DNA of 64,000 nucleotides from Crocosphaera sp. UHCC 0190 (GTDB taxonomy: Bacteria; Cyanobacteriota; Cyanobacteriia; Cyanobacteriales; Microcystaceae). The stretch spans positions 434,001-498,000 of the forward strand of contig NZ_JAYGHP010000001.1 in assembly GCF_034932065.1 (NCBI RefSeq), in the 5' to 3' direction. Below are positions 8,145-15,136 of this stretch, in pieces. The first letter of the stretch is position 1. Each line of letters begins with the position of its first letter. A model generated the notes under the pieces. That model had not been told where the DNA came from, made no database searches, and saw only the letters and a list, made by a program, of their open reading frames with translations. A program made the position numbers and the translations under genes.

Positions 8145-10184
8145 TTAATCCTCGGTCAACGCCTTGATATTGACACCGATCACATCTGCTAACGCGATCG
8201 CCTCCTCATTTAACGTCTCTAACTGTTGATTCATCGCCAAAAGTTCCTCAATAAACTCCTCCTCAGTCTTGCCATCTTCCTCTATCACCACCCCCACATA
8301 ACGCCCCGGATTCAGGGAAAAATCCTGTTCTTTGACCTCCTCCGGCGTTGCTAACCTACATAACCCCGTCACATCCTCATATACTGCCTCTGGGAACCTT
8401 TCCTGTAACCAGTGAATATGACGATAAAAACCCTCAGAAGCTTTCACTTCCTTGTGCAACTGCTCTAATGCTTCTTTTAGCTGCTTCATTCCCCGTTGTT
8501 TATTTCCCGTTGCCTTCTCTTGACGACGGACAATTTTATCAAGTACCTTTAACCCTGCGTGTAAATTGGCAAAAAACGGGTCAAAATACGCCCTTAACGC
8601 CCTTTGCTGCTTATTTGCTTCTGCGATCGCCTGAAAATCTAATTGTTCCTGATAAGCTTGATAATGACTGTATAACGCCCCTAAACCTTGCCAATGACTC
8701 AATAACTCCTGAACCGCCTGTTTTCCCTCTTGATCGCCCAAAACCTCTAATAATTGTTCGCTGACGGGTTCTACCTGTTCCTTATTCTCCAATAAACAAG
8801 CCATTCCTTGAGCAAAATAATCATCAATTAAACGAATAAAAGCCTCTATTTCCCCACGATGTAATTTACTAATAATAGCGATATTTTGAATTTGTTCTTC
8901 ACTAAATTCTCGATGAGCGCGATCAATTTGTGTGAAGATATTACGAGCATCAATAAAGAGAATTTTATCATCAGATTTAGCTCGATCAAAAAACCACAAA
9001 GTAGCAGGTAACGTCACCGTATAAAACATATTTGAAGGTAACGTACGCATTCCATAGATCAGATTATTTTTAATTAGATTTTCTCTAATTTCAGCCTCAC
9101 TATGACGAGCATCAGAAGCAGAATTAGCCATAACTAAAGCTGCCCGTCCCTTTTCTTTTAAAGACGTGGCAAACAAATTAATCCACAAATAATTAGCATT
9201 AGGAACAGTTTCTTTACCCTGATCCTTTTTACTCACTTTTGTCTTATTACGGGGGATACCATAACTATTAAAACGAGGATCATTTTCCACCGTCGCAATG
9301 GGTACATCATCCACATTAAAAGGAGGATTTGCCATTACATAGTCAAACTTTTCAAAACTATCAAAAGGATTTTCACTATAACTATTCGCCTGTTTAACTT
9401 CCCCCCGTAACCCATTAACAGCGAGGTTCATTTTCGCTAATTTTACAGTATCTAAAGTCTTTTCTTGTCCATAAACATATAATTCATCTTGATAATATTC
9501 CTGCCCTAATAGTTGACGACGACGCTGTACAAACTGTTGAGATTGTACGAACATTCCCCCCGAACCACAAGCAGGATCATAAACCGTTCCTTGATGGGGT
9601 TCAATAATTTCTACCATCAACTTTACCACTGAAGTCGGAGTAAAAAACTCACCCCCTTTTTGCCCTTCACTTAAAGCAAATTTGCCTAAAAAATACTCAT
9701 ATATTTTACCAAAAACATCTCCAGTAGCATCAAGGGGAATATTCGAGAAATTCTTTAATAATTGAGCAGGAATTGTTCTATCAGTGCGAGTTAAGGGGAA
9801 ATATTCATCCTTGGGTAATACTCCATCTAACTCTGGTTTATATTCCTCTATAGACTGCATTGCCTCTTTGATTTTTTTGGCTATATCTTCCTTTTCAGGC
9901 AAATTTAACAAGTAATTATAACGAGCATTTTCTGGTAGATAAAAACCACATTTTTCTATAGCTATTTGTTCAACCCCCTTCTGTCGTCTTCCCCCTTGGA
10001 GTTTCTCATATTCTTCGATAATTTCTGCTTCAGCTTGACAATATTTATTATCAGCAAACTTCAGAAAAATTAACCCTAAAACGGGGGTTGCATACTCACT
10101 AGATTTTAAATCCGTATTAGCCCGCAGATTATCCGCAGCAGCCCATAAATCATCTTCAAGCTGTTTTAGTTGTTCTGTGTTCAT
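8145..10184 (-). CDS. hsdM: Type I restriction-modification DNA methyltransferase subunit M
   Basis: The 679-residue protein has the HsdM N-terminal helical region (LKQLEDDLWAAADNLR), the target-proximal stretch GGEFFTPTSVVKLMVEII, the AdoMet motif DPACGSGGMF (about 203-212) and the catalytic motif NPPF (about 285-288). It therefore looks like an active N6-adenine methyltransferase. The C-terminal region has the coiled-coil and RYVGV segment usual for type I M subunits. No hsdS specificity gene follows, although M and S normally adjoin; a DUF559 gene and repeats are found there instead. Without an S subunit encoded elsewhere it would have no target specificity. The tRNA-Gly gene ends 32 bp upstream. 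Confidence 0.92.
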   Translation of the reverse strand: MNTEQLKQLEDDLWAAADNLRANTDLKSSEYATPVLGLIFLKFADNKYCQAEAEIIEEYEKLQGGRRQKGVEQIAIEKCGFYLPENARYNYLLNLPEKEDIAKKIKEAMQSIEEYKPELDGVLPKDEYFPLTRTDRTIPAQLLKNFSNIPLDATGDVFGKIYEYFLGKFALSEGQKGGEFFTPTSVVKLMVEIIEPHQGTVYDPACGSGGMFVQSQQFVQRRRQLLGQEYYQDELYVYGQEKTLDTVKLAKMNLAVNGLRGEVKQANSYSENPFDSFEKFDYVMANPPFNVDDVPIATVENDPRFNSYGIPRNKTKVSKKDQGKETVPNANYLWINLFATSLKEKGRAALVMANSASDARHSEAEIRENLIKNNLIYGMRTLPSNMFYTVTLPATLWFFDRAKSDDKILFIDARNIFTQIDRAHREFSEEQIQNIAIISKLHRGEIEAFIRLIDDYFAQGMACLLENKEQVEPVSEQLLEVLGDQEGKQAVQELLSHWQGLGALYSHYQAYQEQLDFQAIAEANKQQRALRAYFDPFFANLHAGLKVLDKIVRRQEKATGNKQRGMKQLKEALEQLHKEVKASEGFYRHIHWLQERFPEAVYEDVTGLCRLATPEEVKEQDFSLNPGRYVGVVIEEDGKTEEEFIEELLAMNQQLETLNEEAIALADVIGVNIKALTED

Positions 10185-10216
10185 TCAGTGTTCTTTCTCA
10201 CCCTAAAAACCGATAA

Positions 10217-10287
10217 GCGGATAATGGGACTCGAACCCACGACATTCAGCATGGGAAGCTGACGTTCTACCACTGAACTATATCCGC
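10217..10287 (-). tRNA. trnG: tRNA-Gly (anticodon CCC)
   Basis: The minus strand folds as a 71-base tRNA. The acceptor GCGGATA pairs with TATCCGC, the anticodon stem TCAGC/GCTGA carries the loop TTCCCAT (anticodon CCC), and the T arm contains GGTTCGAGTCC. CCA is not encoded. Its 3' end faces the type I R-M locus. Confidence 0.95.
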
Positions 10288-10290
10288 AGT

Positions 10291-10430
10291 TTATTCATAA
10301 TCTGACCCAACAAAAATAACTCTAATTGTTCGAGTTTCATCAATAATAGAATACACCAAACGGTACTTTATGTTAATACGTCATATTCTACCAGTTTTCT
10401 GTAGATGCTGTGCTAAAAAACAAAGATATT
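10291..10430 (-). pseudogene. C-terminal remnant of a RelE/ParE-type toxin
   Basis: On the minus strand one frame reads LAQHLQKTGRI, an in-frame TGA, then RINIKYRLVYSIIDETRTIR and VIFVGSDYE before TAA at 10291. This is the pattern of the end of RelE/ParE toxins (basic strand, YRLVY, strongly alternating beta strand). The N-terminal half and any antitoxin are missing, and a stop interrupts the fragment. It is best read as a dead toxin gene beside the tRNA. Confidence 0.5.
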
Positions 10431-10452
10431 ATTTTTATGGTTCATTTTTTGA

Positions 10453-10458
10453 TATAAT
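10453..10458 (+). promoter_or_regulatory. Possible -10 box for the methyltransferase gene
   Basis: TATAAT lies in an AT-rich stretch 73 bp before the methyltransferase start. No good -35 hexamer is visible at the right distance, so the call is tentative. Confidence 0.3.
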
Positions 10459-10530
10459 TAGAAAGGCTGTTTAAGGGAAAAGTTTACGTTACAAACCCTT
10501 AATTATCTTTTGGTTTAATTACTCCTCACT

Positions 10531-11736
10531 ATGACGAAAAAATCTCAACAAAGTTCAGCAGTTCAACGTCTTTACAACACCTATCCTTTCCCCCCGGAAC
10601 CCTTATTAGATGAGCCACCTCCAGGCTATAATTGGCGATGGAATTGGCTGGCGGCTTATAATTTTTGTACAGGGAGAAAACCGGCCACAGAAAAAGTCCG
10701 TATTTTAGATGCGGGATGTGGTACAGGAGTTGGCACAGAATACTTGATTTTACTCAATCCTCATGCGGAAATTGTGGGAATTGATCTGAGTGAAAAAGCC
10801 CTAGAAATTGCTCAGCAACGTTGTCAACAATCCGGGGTTTCAACTAATCATAAAGCCCCTATTTCTTTTCATCATTTAAACTTAGAAGAAGCTGATCAAT
10901 TATCCGGGGAATTTGATTTAATTAATTGTGTAGGAGTATTGCATCATTTACCTGATCCCATCGCAGGAATTAAAGCGTTAGCGAAAAAGTTGGCCCCTGG
11001 TGGAATTTTTCATATTTTTGTCTATGCAGAATTAGGAAGATGGGAAATTCAATTAATGCAAAAAGCCATTTCTTTGCTACAAGGTGAGCAAAAAGGAGAC
11101 TACAAAGATGGGGTTTTTGTCGGTCGAGAATTGTTTAAACATTTACCAGAAAATAACCGAATTGTCAAGCGAGAAAAGGAAAGATGGTCATTAGAAAATC
11201 ATCGAGATGAATCCTTTGCAGATATGTATGTTCACCCTCAAGAAACAGATTACAATATTGATACTTTGTTTGAATTAATTGAGGCATCAGAATTAGAATT
11301 TATCGGCTTTTCTAATCCTCAATATTGGGAGTTAGAACGGTTAATTGGCCAGTCAGAAGAATTAATAAAACGGGGAGATAATTTAAGCGATCGCCAACGA
11401 TATCGTCTAATTGAATTACTCGATCCTGAAAATATTACTCATTACGAATTTTTCTTAGGAAAACCCCCGATTATTAAGAGTGATTGGTCATCAGATAAAA
11501 ACCTATTATCTGCTATTCCTGAACCCCATCCTTGTATGTTTGGTTGGCCAAGTCAAAGTATTCTGAATTATGATTATCAACCCGTCAGTTTAAGTGATCT
11601 TGAATATGGTTTTATCCAAGCTTGTAATGGGGAATTAACGGTTAAGGAAATTTTAGATTCAGTTGCTTTAGAATTAGATGGGGTTCGATCTTTGCAGCAA
11701 CAACAATTAATTATGTTGAGTCCTTTCAAACAATAA
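10531..11736 (+). CDS. Class I SAM-dependent methyltransferase, substrate unknown
   Basis: The 401-residue protein contains the AdoMet-binding motif ILDAGCGTGVGTEYL (about 58-72), the acidic motif IVGIDLSEKAL, and FDLINCVGVLHHLPDP after beta strand 4. That is a complete type 11/12 methyltransferase core. An N-terminal segment, SSAVQRLYNTYPFPPEPLLD, is shared by cyanobacterial proteins annotated only as methyltransferases. The C-terminal 170 residues may bind the substrate. The gene seems to stand alone. The substrate cannot be deduced. Confidence 0.85.
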   Translation: MTKKSQQSSAVQRLYNTYPFPPEPLLDEPPPGYNWRWNWLAAYNFCTGRKPATEKVRILDAGCGTGVGTEYLILLNPHAEIVGIDLSEKALEIAQQRCQQSGVSTNHKAPISFHHLNLEEADQLSGEFDLINCVGVLHHLPDPIAGIKALAKKLAPGGIFHIFVYAELGRWEIQLMQKAISLLQGEQKGDYKDGVFVGRELFKHLPENNRIVKREKERWSLENHRDESFADMYVHPQETDYNIDTLFELIEASELEFIGFSNPQYWELERLIGQSEELIKRGDNLSDRQRYRLIELLDPENITHYEFFLGKPPIIKSDWSSDKNLLSAIPEPHPCMFGWPSQSILNYDYQPVSLSDLEYGFIQACNGELTVKEILDSVALELDGVRSLQQQQLIMLSPFKQ

Positions 11737-11896
11737 TTTAAGTCTTTCTTGTGGAGTCCTTAGCCTGATTATTTTATTAGTTCAAAAATACTAGGCGATC
11801 AGGATTAAAAAAAACTTTCCCATCAGTGAAACTAACTAGGACAAATTGGGAATAATAGTCACAAGACCCAGAACCCCTAAAACGGAGGAACGTTAC

Positions 11897-12337
11897 GTGG
11901 CGATGAAATCTCAGTCAACACAACCCCTTGGTGCAATCTTAGCCCAAGCCAAATTAGTCACCCCTGCCCAAGTTGAAGCTGCCCTGACAGAACAAACCCA
12001 ACAGCCTAAACGCCTTCTTGGAGAGATTTTAGCCAATAACGGATGGGTTAAACAACAAACGGCAGACTTTTTTGCTGAGCGATGGAATATTATTGTGCAG
12101 CAAGCTCAACAAGGTTCCCCAAAGTCTTTAGGCTATTATCTCAGAGAAGCCGGGTTACTAGATGAGCAGCAACTCAAGGTTATTTTATCAGAACAAGAAC
12201 AAGGGCGACTCTGGGTAAGAGTTGGCGCGTTAGCGGTACTAAAAGGGTGGCTCAACCAAACAACCGTCGATTTTCTGCTCGAACATCTTTATCCCGAAAA
12301 AGCAGGGGACTCACCCTTTCTCAAAGCAAAACAGTAG
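11897..12337 (+). CDS. Small protein with two GspE-N/MshEN-like motifs
   Basis: I place the start at the GTG at 11897 because GGAGG lies eight bases upstream. The frame is open back to 11846, but without a ribosome site there. The 146-residue product contains repeated segments of the form LGAILAQAKLVTPAQVEAAL, LLGEILANNGWVKQQTADFF and LGYYLREAGLLDEQQLKVIL, which resemble the helical MshEN/GspE N-terminal domain of secretion and pilus ATPases. It has no ATPase part. A regulatory or nucleotide-sensing role is possible but is inference. It ends just upstream of the nitrogen-regulated cluster. Confidence 0.7.
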   Translation: MAMKSQSTQPLGAILAQAKLVTPAQVEAALTEQTQQPKRLLGEILANNGWVKQQTADFFAERWNIIVQQAQQGSPKSLGYYLREAGLLDEQQLKVILSEQEQGRLWVRVGALAVLKGWLNQTTVDFLLEHLYPEKAGDSPFLKAKQ

Positions 12338-12346
12338 CCACTTTTT

Positions 12347-12363
12347 GTTAAAAATGTTACAAT
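12347..12363 (+). promoter_or_regulatory. NtcA-like box overlapping a -10 element
   Basis: GTTAAAAATGTTAC (12347-12360) fits the NtcA consensus GTA-N8-TAC with one change. Its TAC begins the -10-like hexamer TACAAT (12358-12363). Overlap with the core promoter would make NtcA a repressor, as known for gif genes. The downstream gene is an IF7-like inactivating factor, which supports the reading. Confidence 0.55.
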
Positions 12364-12381
12364 GAGATCAAACAAGGATAA

Positions 12382-12438
12382 ATCGTTCATCTGTCGTTGA
12401 CAGACGGAAGTAGGGAAAACACCCCCGAAGGAACGCGC
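12382..12438 (+). ncRNA. Glutamine riboswitch (glnA / downstream-peptide RNA family)
   Basis: The leader contains the hallmarks of the glutamine aptamer. CGTTC (12384-12388) pairs with GAACG (12431-12435), a hairpin CTGTC-GTT-GACAG sits next to them, and the conserved stretches GACGGAAGTAGGG and CCGAAGGAACGCG are present. The family binds L-glutamine and in cyanobacteria raises synthesis of glutamine synthetase inactivating factor when glutamine is plentiful. The next start codon is 36 bases downstream, which suits control of translation or early elongation. Whether it falls in the glnA or the downstream-peptide model cannot be settled by eye. Confidence 0.85.
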
Positions 12439-12473
12439 CTCATTCAATCCACTACGATTTGGAAGGAGGCGTT

Positions 12474-12644
12474 ATGCGCTTAAATCATATATCTGGTAAT
12501 CATCCTAACGAGTTGGCTTCAATTCGATCCCAATCTCGTTTTTTAATCTCTCAAAACCGCTGTAAACAGCAAAACCGACAGCAGTCTATGTTGCAACGAG
12601 CAGCATCAGAAGTTGGTCTTACTGTTGATTCTTTTAAAGCATAA
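12474..12644 (+). CDS. gifA: Glutamine synthetase inactivating factor, IF7-like
   Basis: The 56-residue basic protein has the core NRQQSMLQRAASEVGL (residues about 34-49), which closely matches the IF7/IF17 family core as I recall it from Synechocystis (NRQQSMLSRAAAEIGV). These proteins bind glutamine synthetase type I through conserved arginines and block it; arginines are frequent here too. AAGGAGG lies four bases before the ATG. A glutamine riboswitch and an NtcA-like box lie upstream, the known control logic of gif genes. Whether it matches IF7 or the C-terminal part of IF17 better cannot be decided, so the symbol is provisional. Confidence 0.8.
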   Translation: MRLNHISGNHPNELASIRSQSRFLISQNRCKQQNRQQSMLQRAASEVGLTVDSFKA

Positions 12645-12657
12645 GGAGGGATTAGTC

Positions 12658-12813
12658 ATGACACATAAACAACAACATTTAACCGACGCGGATCAAGTTC
12701 ATCGCTCTAACATTCTCAAAAGTTTGGAGCATCGTCTTGAAATCGCAAGAGCAAAAGGTAATGAGAGTCTGATTCGGCAATTAGAAGCTGAAAAGACCTA
12801 CTACTATCGCTAG
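12658..12813 (+). CDS. 51-residue protein with a conserved LExRLxIAxxKG motif
   Basis: The start ATG has AAGGAGGG upstream and lies 13 bp after the inactivating-factor gene, so the two are co-transcribed under the glutamine riboswitch. The segment VHRSNILKSLEHRLEIARAK plus GNESLIRQLEAE is probably one or two amphipathic helices. The same pattern ends the protein at 13307-13732. I know no function. The shared control suggests a role tied to nitrogen or glutamine status (inference). A terminator follows. Confidence 0.75.
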   Translation: MTHKQQHLTDADQVHRSNILKSLEHRLEIARAKGNESLIRQLEAEKTYYYR

Positions 12814-12840
12814 ACGGACAATTTGCTGAAAATTGAAAAA

Positions 12841-12874
12841 GGGTGACAGAATATTGGTTCTGTTGCTCTTTTTT
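12841..12874 (+). terminator. Rho-independent terminator of the gif transcript
   Basis: GGGTGACAGAA pairs with TTCTGTTGCTC (with wobbles) and is followed by six T residues. It ends the riboswitch-led transcript of the inactivating factor and the 51-residue protein. Confidence 0.75.
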
Positions 12875-12952
12875 AGCGACGCTTTTCTATCTTAAGTAAT
12901 TGTTGGGCAACAGTTACCGAGTTTCCCCTAGGAATTTTGAATTTTTATGAAT

Positions 12953-12990
12953 CCCTGACATTTTTCCCCTAAAAGTGTAACAATAGATAC
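12953..12990 (+). promoter_or_regulatory. Promoter with perfect NtcA box overlapping the -10
   Basis: CTGACA, then 17 bases, then TAACAA forms a sigma70-type promoter. GTAACAATAGATAC at 12977-12990 is an exact GTA-N8-TAC NtcA site lying over the -10. This geometry predicts repression by NtcA under nitrogen limitation, so the genes at 13070 and 13307 would be on when nitrogen is in excess. Confidence 0.55.
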
Positions 12991-13014
12991 AGAATATAAA
13001 ATTATTTCCCTCAA

Positions 13015-13066
13015 GATTCCTGTTGCTTGCCTGGGAGTCAAGGGAGACGCAATCGGAGGCAGTCCT
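13015..13066 (+). promoter_or_regulatory. Possible structured 5' leader
   Basis: TTGCCT...AGGCA and internal GGGAGTC-type segments can pair, and the ribosome site CGGAGG lies in the 3' arm. It does not show the glutamine riboswitch signature. A regulatory RNA is possible, but the structure is only an eye-fold. Confidence 0.3.
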
Positions 13067-13069
13067 ACT

Positions 13070-13252
13070 ATGAAACTCTCTTTTCGAGGTATTCCCTATA
13101 ATCATCAACCCGTTATGATCGAACCCAGTGACGGAGAAGTTGAGGGAACCTATCGTGGTGTTCACTGGAAAAAGCACTGCTATGAGAAATCACGTCGTCA
13201 TCATGTCATTAAAGACATGATTTATCGAGGAATTCATTATATGCAAGGTTAA
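13070..13252 (+). CDS. DUF4278 family small protein
   Basis: The 60-residue protein begins MKLSFRGIPY and has YRGVHWK and MIYRGIHYMQG, the repeated YRG pattern of the cyanobacterial DUF4278 family (function unknown). It is basic and His-rich in the middle. A GGAGG lies 12 bases before the ATG. Its promoter carries a perfect NtcA box, which suggests nitrogen control. Confidence 0.8.
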   Translation: MKLSFRGIPYNHQPVMIEPSDGEVEGTYRGVHWKKHCYEKSRRHHVIKDMIYRGIHYMQG

Positions 13253-13306
13253 TTTATCATTTTAATTCACCTTCTTTTTTTAAACATTTATTTAGGAAAA
13301 ATTGAC

Positions 13307-13732
13307 ATGAAACACGAACCTTCTCATTATCCCTTAGTGGATGACAACCAGTTGAATGCGCTGGATCTAGATCATGAAACCACTAGGCAAAGACATCAGG
13401 GACAAGCCTGGAAATATAACTATCCTAGACATATTAGACAAGATCCAGCTAACCTATATCGACAATATGGAAGCATTAAGAACCATACTTCTTCTATTCC
13501 TATCCTGGAAAATCAACCTATTCCTAGACAAAAAGCTCCTGTTTGTTCCGTTTTTGTGGCCAGTTCCTCAGAAGTTTCCCTGAATGAAGTTACTAAAATT
13601 CATTTAGGCAATATTTATCGTAATCTCGAAAATAGATTGAGAATTGCTAAAGTCAAAGGAGATGAATTTTTAATTAGTTTATTAGAAAAAGAATCTCAAG
13701 ATTTGAGTCAAATGTGTGTCGATTATTCCTAA
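13307..13732 (+). CDS. 141-residue protein with the same C-terminal motif as the 12658 gene
   Basis: The N-terminal 90 residues are polar, His/Tyr/Pro-rich and likely disordered. The C-terminal 40 (KIHLGNIYRNLENRLRIAKV, then KGDEFLISLLEKES) match the core of the 51-residue protein at 12658-12813. This long-plus-short pairing recalls IF17 and IF7, but the IF7 core (NRQQSML) is absent here. It follows the DUF4278 gene by 54 bp and probably shares its NtcA-boxed promoter. The function is unknown. Confidence 0.65.
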   Translation: MKHEPSHYPLVDDNQLNALDLDHETTRQRHQGQAWKYNYPRHIRQDPANLYRQYGSIKNHTSSIPILENQPIPRQKAPVCSVFVASSSEVSLNEVTKIHLGNIYRNLENRLRIAKVKGDEFLISLLEKESQDLSQMCVDYS

Positions 13733-14173
13733 TCAAAAATATCAATATTTCAAGCTTTAAGTGACTTTTCTCCCCAAGTCACTTTTTTTAGCCTCTCTCA
13801 TCAAACTCAACCCTTAGTGTAATGAAAAATCTCTAAAGCTTAAACTTTGTTACAATTTATCTTGATTGACCTTGATTAATTTTCACTTTTCCCCAAACAA
13901 ATGAACATTTGTCCACAGTTTACCCTGAGTTTTCCACAAGGTTTTAAATATTTTCAACAGACTCTCACAGAAATTCAGCATTAGTCCCAATTTGTGGGGA
14001 AAAGTGTTAAATTAGTGGCTGTTGAAAAAAACCCCAAAACTTTTTCTAAATACTGTGTTAGCATACTTAAGTCTAATGTAATTCATGACTAATAAGCAGT
14101 CCCTATTTACCATAATTTCACCTAAATAAAATTGTTTCTCTTTCTCTAAATGTTAATTTTACCTAAATAAGAA
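13733..14173. other. Intergenic region with a DnaA-box-like cluster
   Basis: This 441-bp gap has no gene. It begins with a terminator. At 13909-14028 it holds TTGTCCACA (13909-13917), TTTTCCACA (13930-13938, the cyanobacterial DnaA-box form), TTTTCAACA (13951-13959), an inverted TTCCCCACA (about 13993-14001) and an inverted TTTTCAACA (14020-14028). AT-rich stretches lie among and after them. A replication origin or a DnaA-titrating or DnaA-regulated promoter is possible. Confidence 0.4.
13759..13789 (+). terminator. Rho-independent terminator after the 13307 gene
   Basis: AAGTGACTT and AAGTCACTT form a nine-base stem with an eight-base loop, followed by a run of T. Confidence 0.85.
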
Positions 14174-14383
14174 ATGGAAACTCCTATCGCCCTTGAAATA
14201 GAAATTCCTGAAGAGACATATCTCTTGCTCAAAACCTTCCTTGAAAGTCATTCGCCTTTAGATTTTAATGAAGTAATGACTTTAGCTGTTTCCCACTTTT
14301 TAACTGAGCAAAAAATTCAGTCTACTCTTCCTAACTCTTTGTCCACTCATCATCCAAAAATTCCTAGACTCAAGACAGTTTAA
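14174..14383 (+). CDS. DUF2811-like small protein
   Basis: The 69-residue product opens METPIALEIEIPEETYLLLK and continues with VMTLAVSHFLTEQ, matching the pattern of DUF2811, a small cyanobacterial family of unknown function. It heads a run of four closely spaced or overlapping small plus-strand genes (14174-15107), probably one operon. Confidence 0.6.
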   Translation: METPIALEIEIPEETYLLLKTFLESHSPLDFNEVMTLAVSHFLTEQKIQSTLPNSLSTHHPKIPRLKTV

Positions 14384-14387
14384 AGCC

Positions 14388-14603
14388 ATGAAAGCCAAAG
14401 ATTTAATTCCCCTTCCCTGGAAAACAAGAGAACGATTAAAAGCCTTTTCTCAAGTGTTTCCTGATGTACCTCCCTTAGAAACACCAACAACAGGTGAAAA
14501 ACTGTCTCAGGTTATTGCCTGTCTCAAGCCAATTGCTAAGTCAGAAAGTGCGGCTTTTTCTTTATTAAGAGAATTAGATTCTTATCGGTGTTACGGTGAG
14601 TAA
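14388..14603 (+). CDS. Small hypothetical protein
   Basis: This 71-residue protein of unknown function starts four bases after the previous stop and overlaps the next gene by eight bases, so coupling is likely. It is mixed-charge with a short Pro-rich segment (FPDVPPLETP) and helical C-terminal half. No family is recognised. Confidence 0.6.
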   Translation: MKAKDLIPLPWKTRERLKAFSQVFPDVPPLETPTTGEKLSQVIACLKPIAKSESAAFSLLRELDSYRCYGE

Positions 14604-14919
14604 ATATCAACTTAAAAAACAGTCTGTTTTTAGTTTTATTAACCTATTAATTGCTGGTATTATTATCACTATCGTTTTTATTATTGCCTTTTCTAACCTC
14701 TTAGAAAATCCAGAAAGTCGTCAAATTCGCCAAGGGGCTGAAAAAAATTTGCGGCTATTTGCGAGGGGCAATAGTTTAAATGCAATTAACTGCGATGGTT
14801 TAAATAATAATCAAGATGGTTGGATTAACTGTCGAGCAACAGATAGGAAAGGACAGGCTGTTTCTATTGAATGTCCTAATAGTTCAACTGAACAAGACTG
14901 TCGTTATATAAATCAATAA
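14596..14919 (+). CDS. Small single-pass membrane protein
   Basis: The start is a GTG overlapping the end of the previous gene. One strong membrane helix (FINLLIAGIIITIVFIIAF, about residues 14-32) is followed by an exported or lumenal domain of about 70 residues with cysteines in NCDGL, NCRAT, ECPN and DCRY, which may form disulfides. The hydrophobic start recalls pilin-type anchors, but no prepilin cleavage Gly-Glu pair is seen. The stop overlaps the next start by one base. Confidence 0.65.
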   Translation: MSKYQLKKQSVFSFINLLIAGIIITIVFIIAFSNLLENPESRQIRQGAEKNLRLFARGNSLNAINCDGLNNNQDGWINCRATDRKGQAVSIECPNSSTEQDCRYINQ

Positions 14920-15107
14920 TGGAAACAACAGCCGATTATACTTGTGCATTTTGTGGAGAAATTAACACAACATTTATTGATATTAGTGCGGGTAATTCTC
15001 AATCCTATATTGAAGATTGTCAAGTCTGTTGTCGTCCTAATATTCTCTATTTAGAGGTTGATGAAAACACCTTAGAAGTAACAATCAATAGTGATTATCA
15101 AGAGTAG
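14919..15107 (+). CDS. CPXCG-motif cysteine-rich protein
   Basis: The 62-residue protein has CAFCGE near the N-terminus and YIEDCQVCCRPN later. This two-knuckle pattern, with DISAG and YIEDCQVCCRP, fits the CPXCG small zinc-ribbon family of unknown function. Ala replaces the usual Pro in the first knuckle. The ATG overlaps the stop of the previous gene (AATGG). Confidence 0.8.
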   Translation: METTADYTCAFCGEINTTFIDISAGNSQSYIEDCQVCCRPNILYLEVDENTLEVTINSDYQE

Positions 15108-15136
15108 GGACAATTCATGAATTATCCCTACATCAA

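Noticed and set aside
10518..10530. ACTCCTCAC resembling the conserved core of the Yfr1 small RNA
   Set aside because: It lies directly before a start codon without the flanking hairpins and terminator of Yfr1, so it is probably chance or part of a leader.
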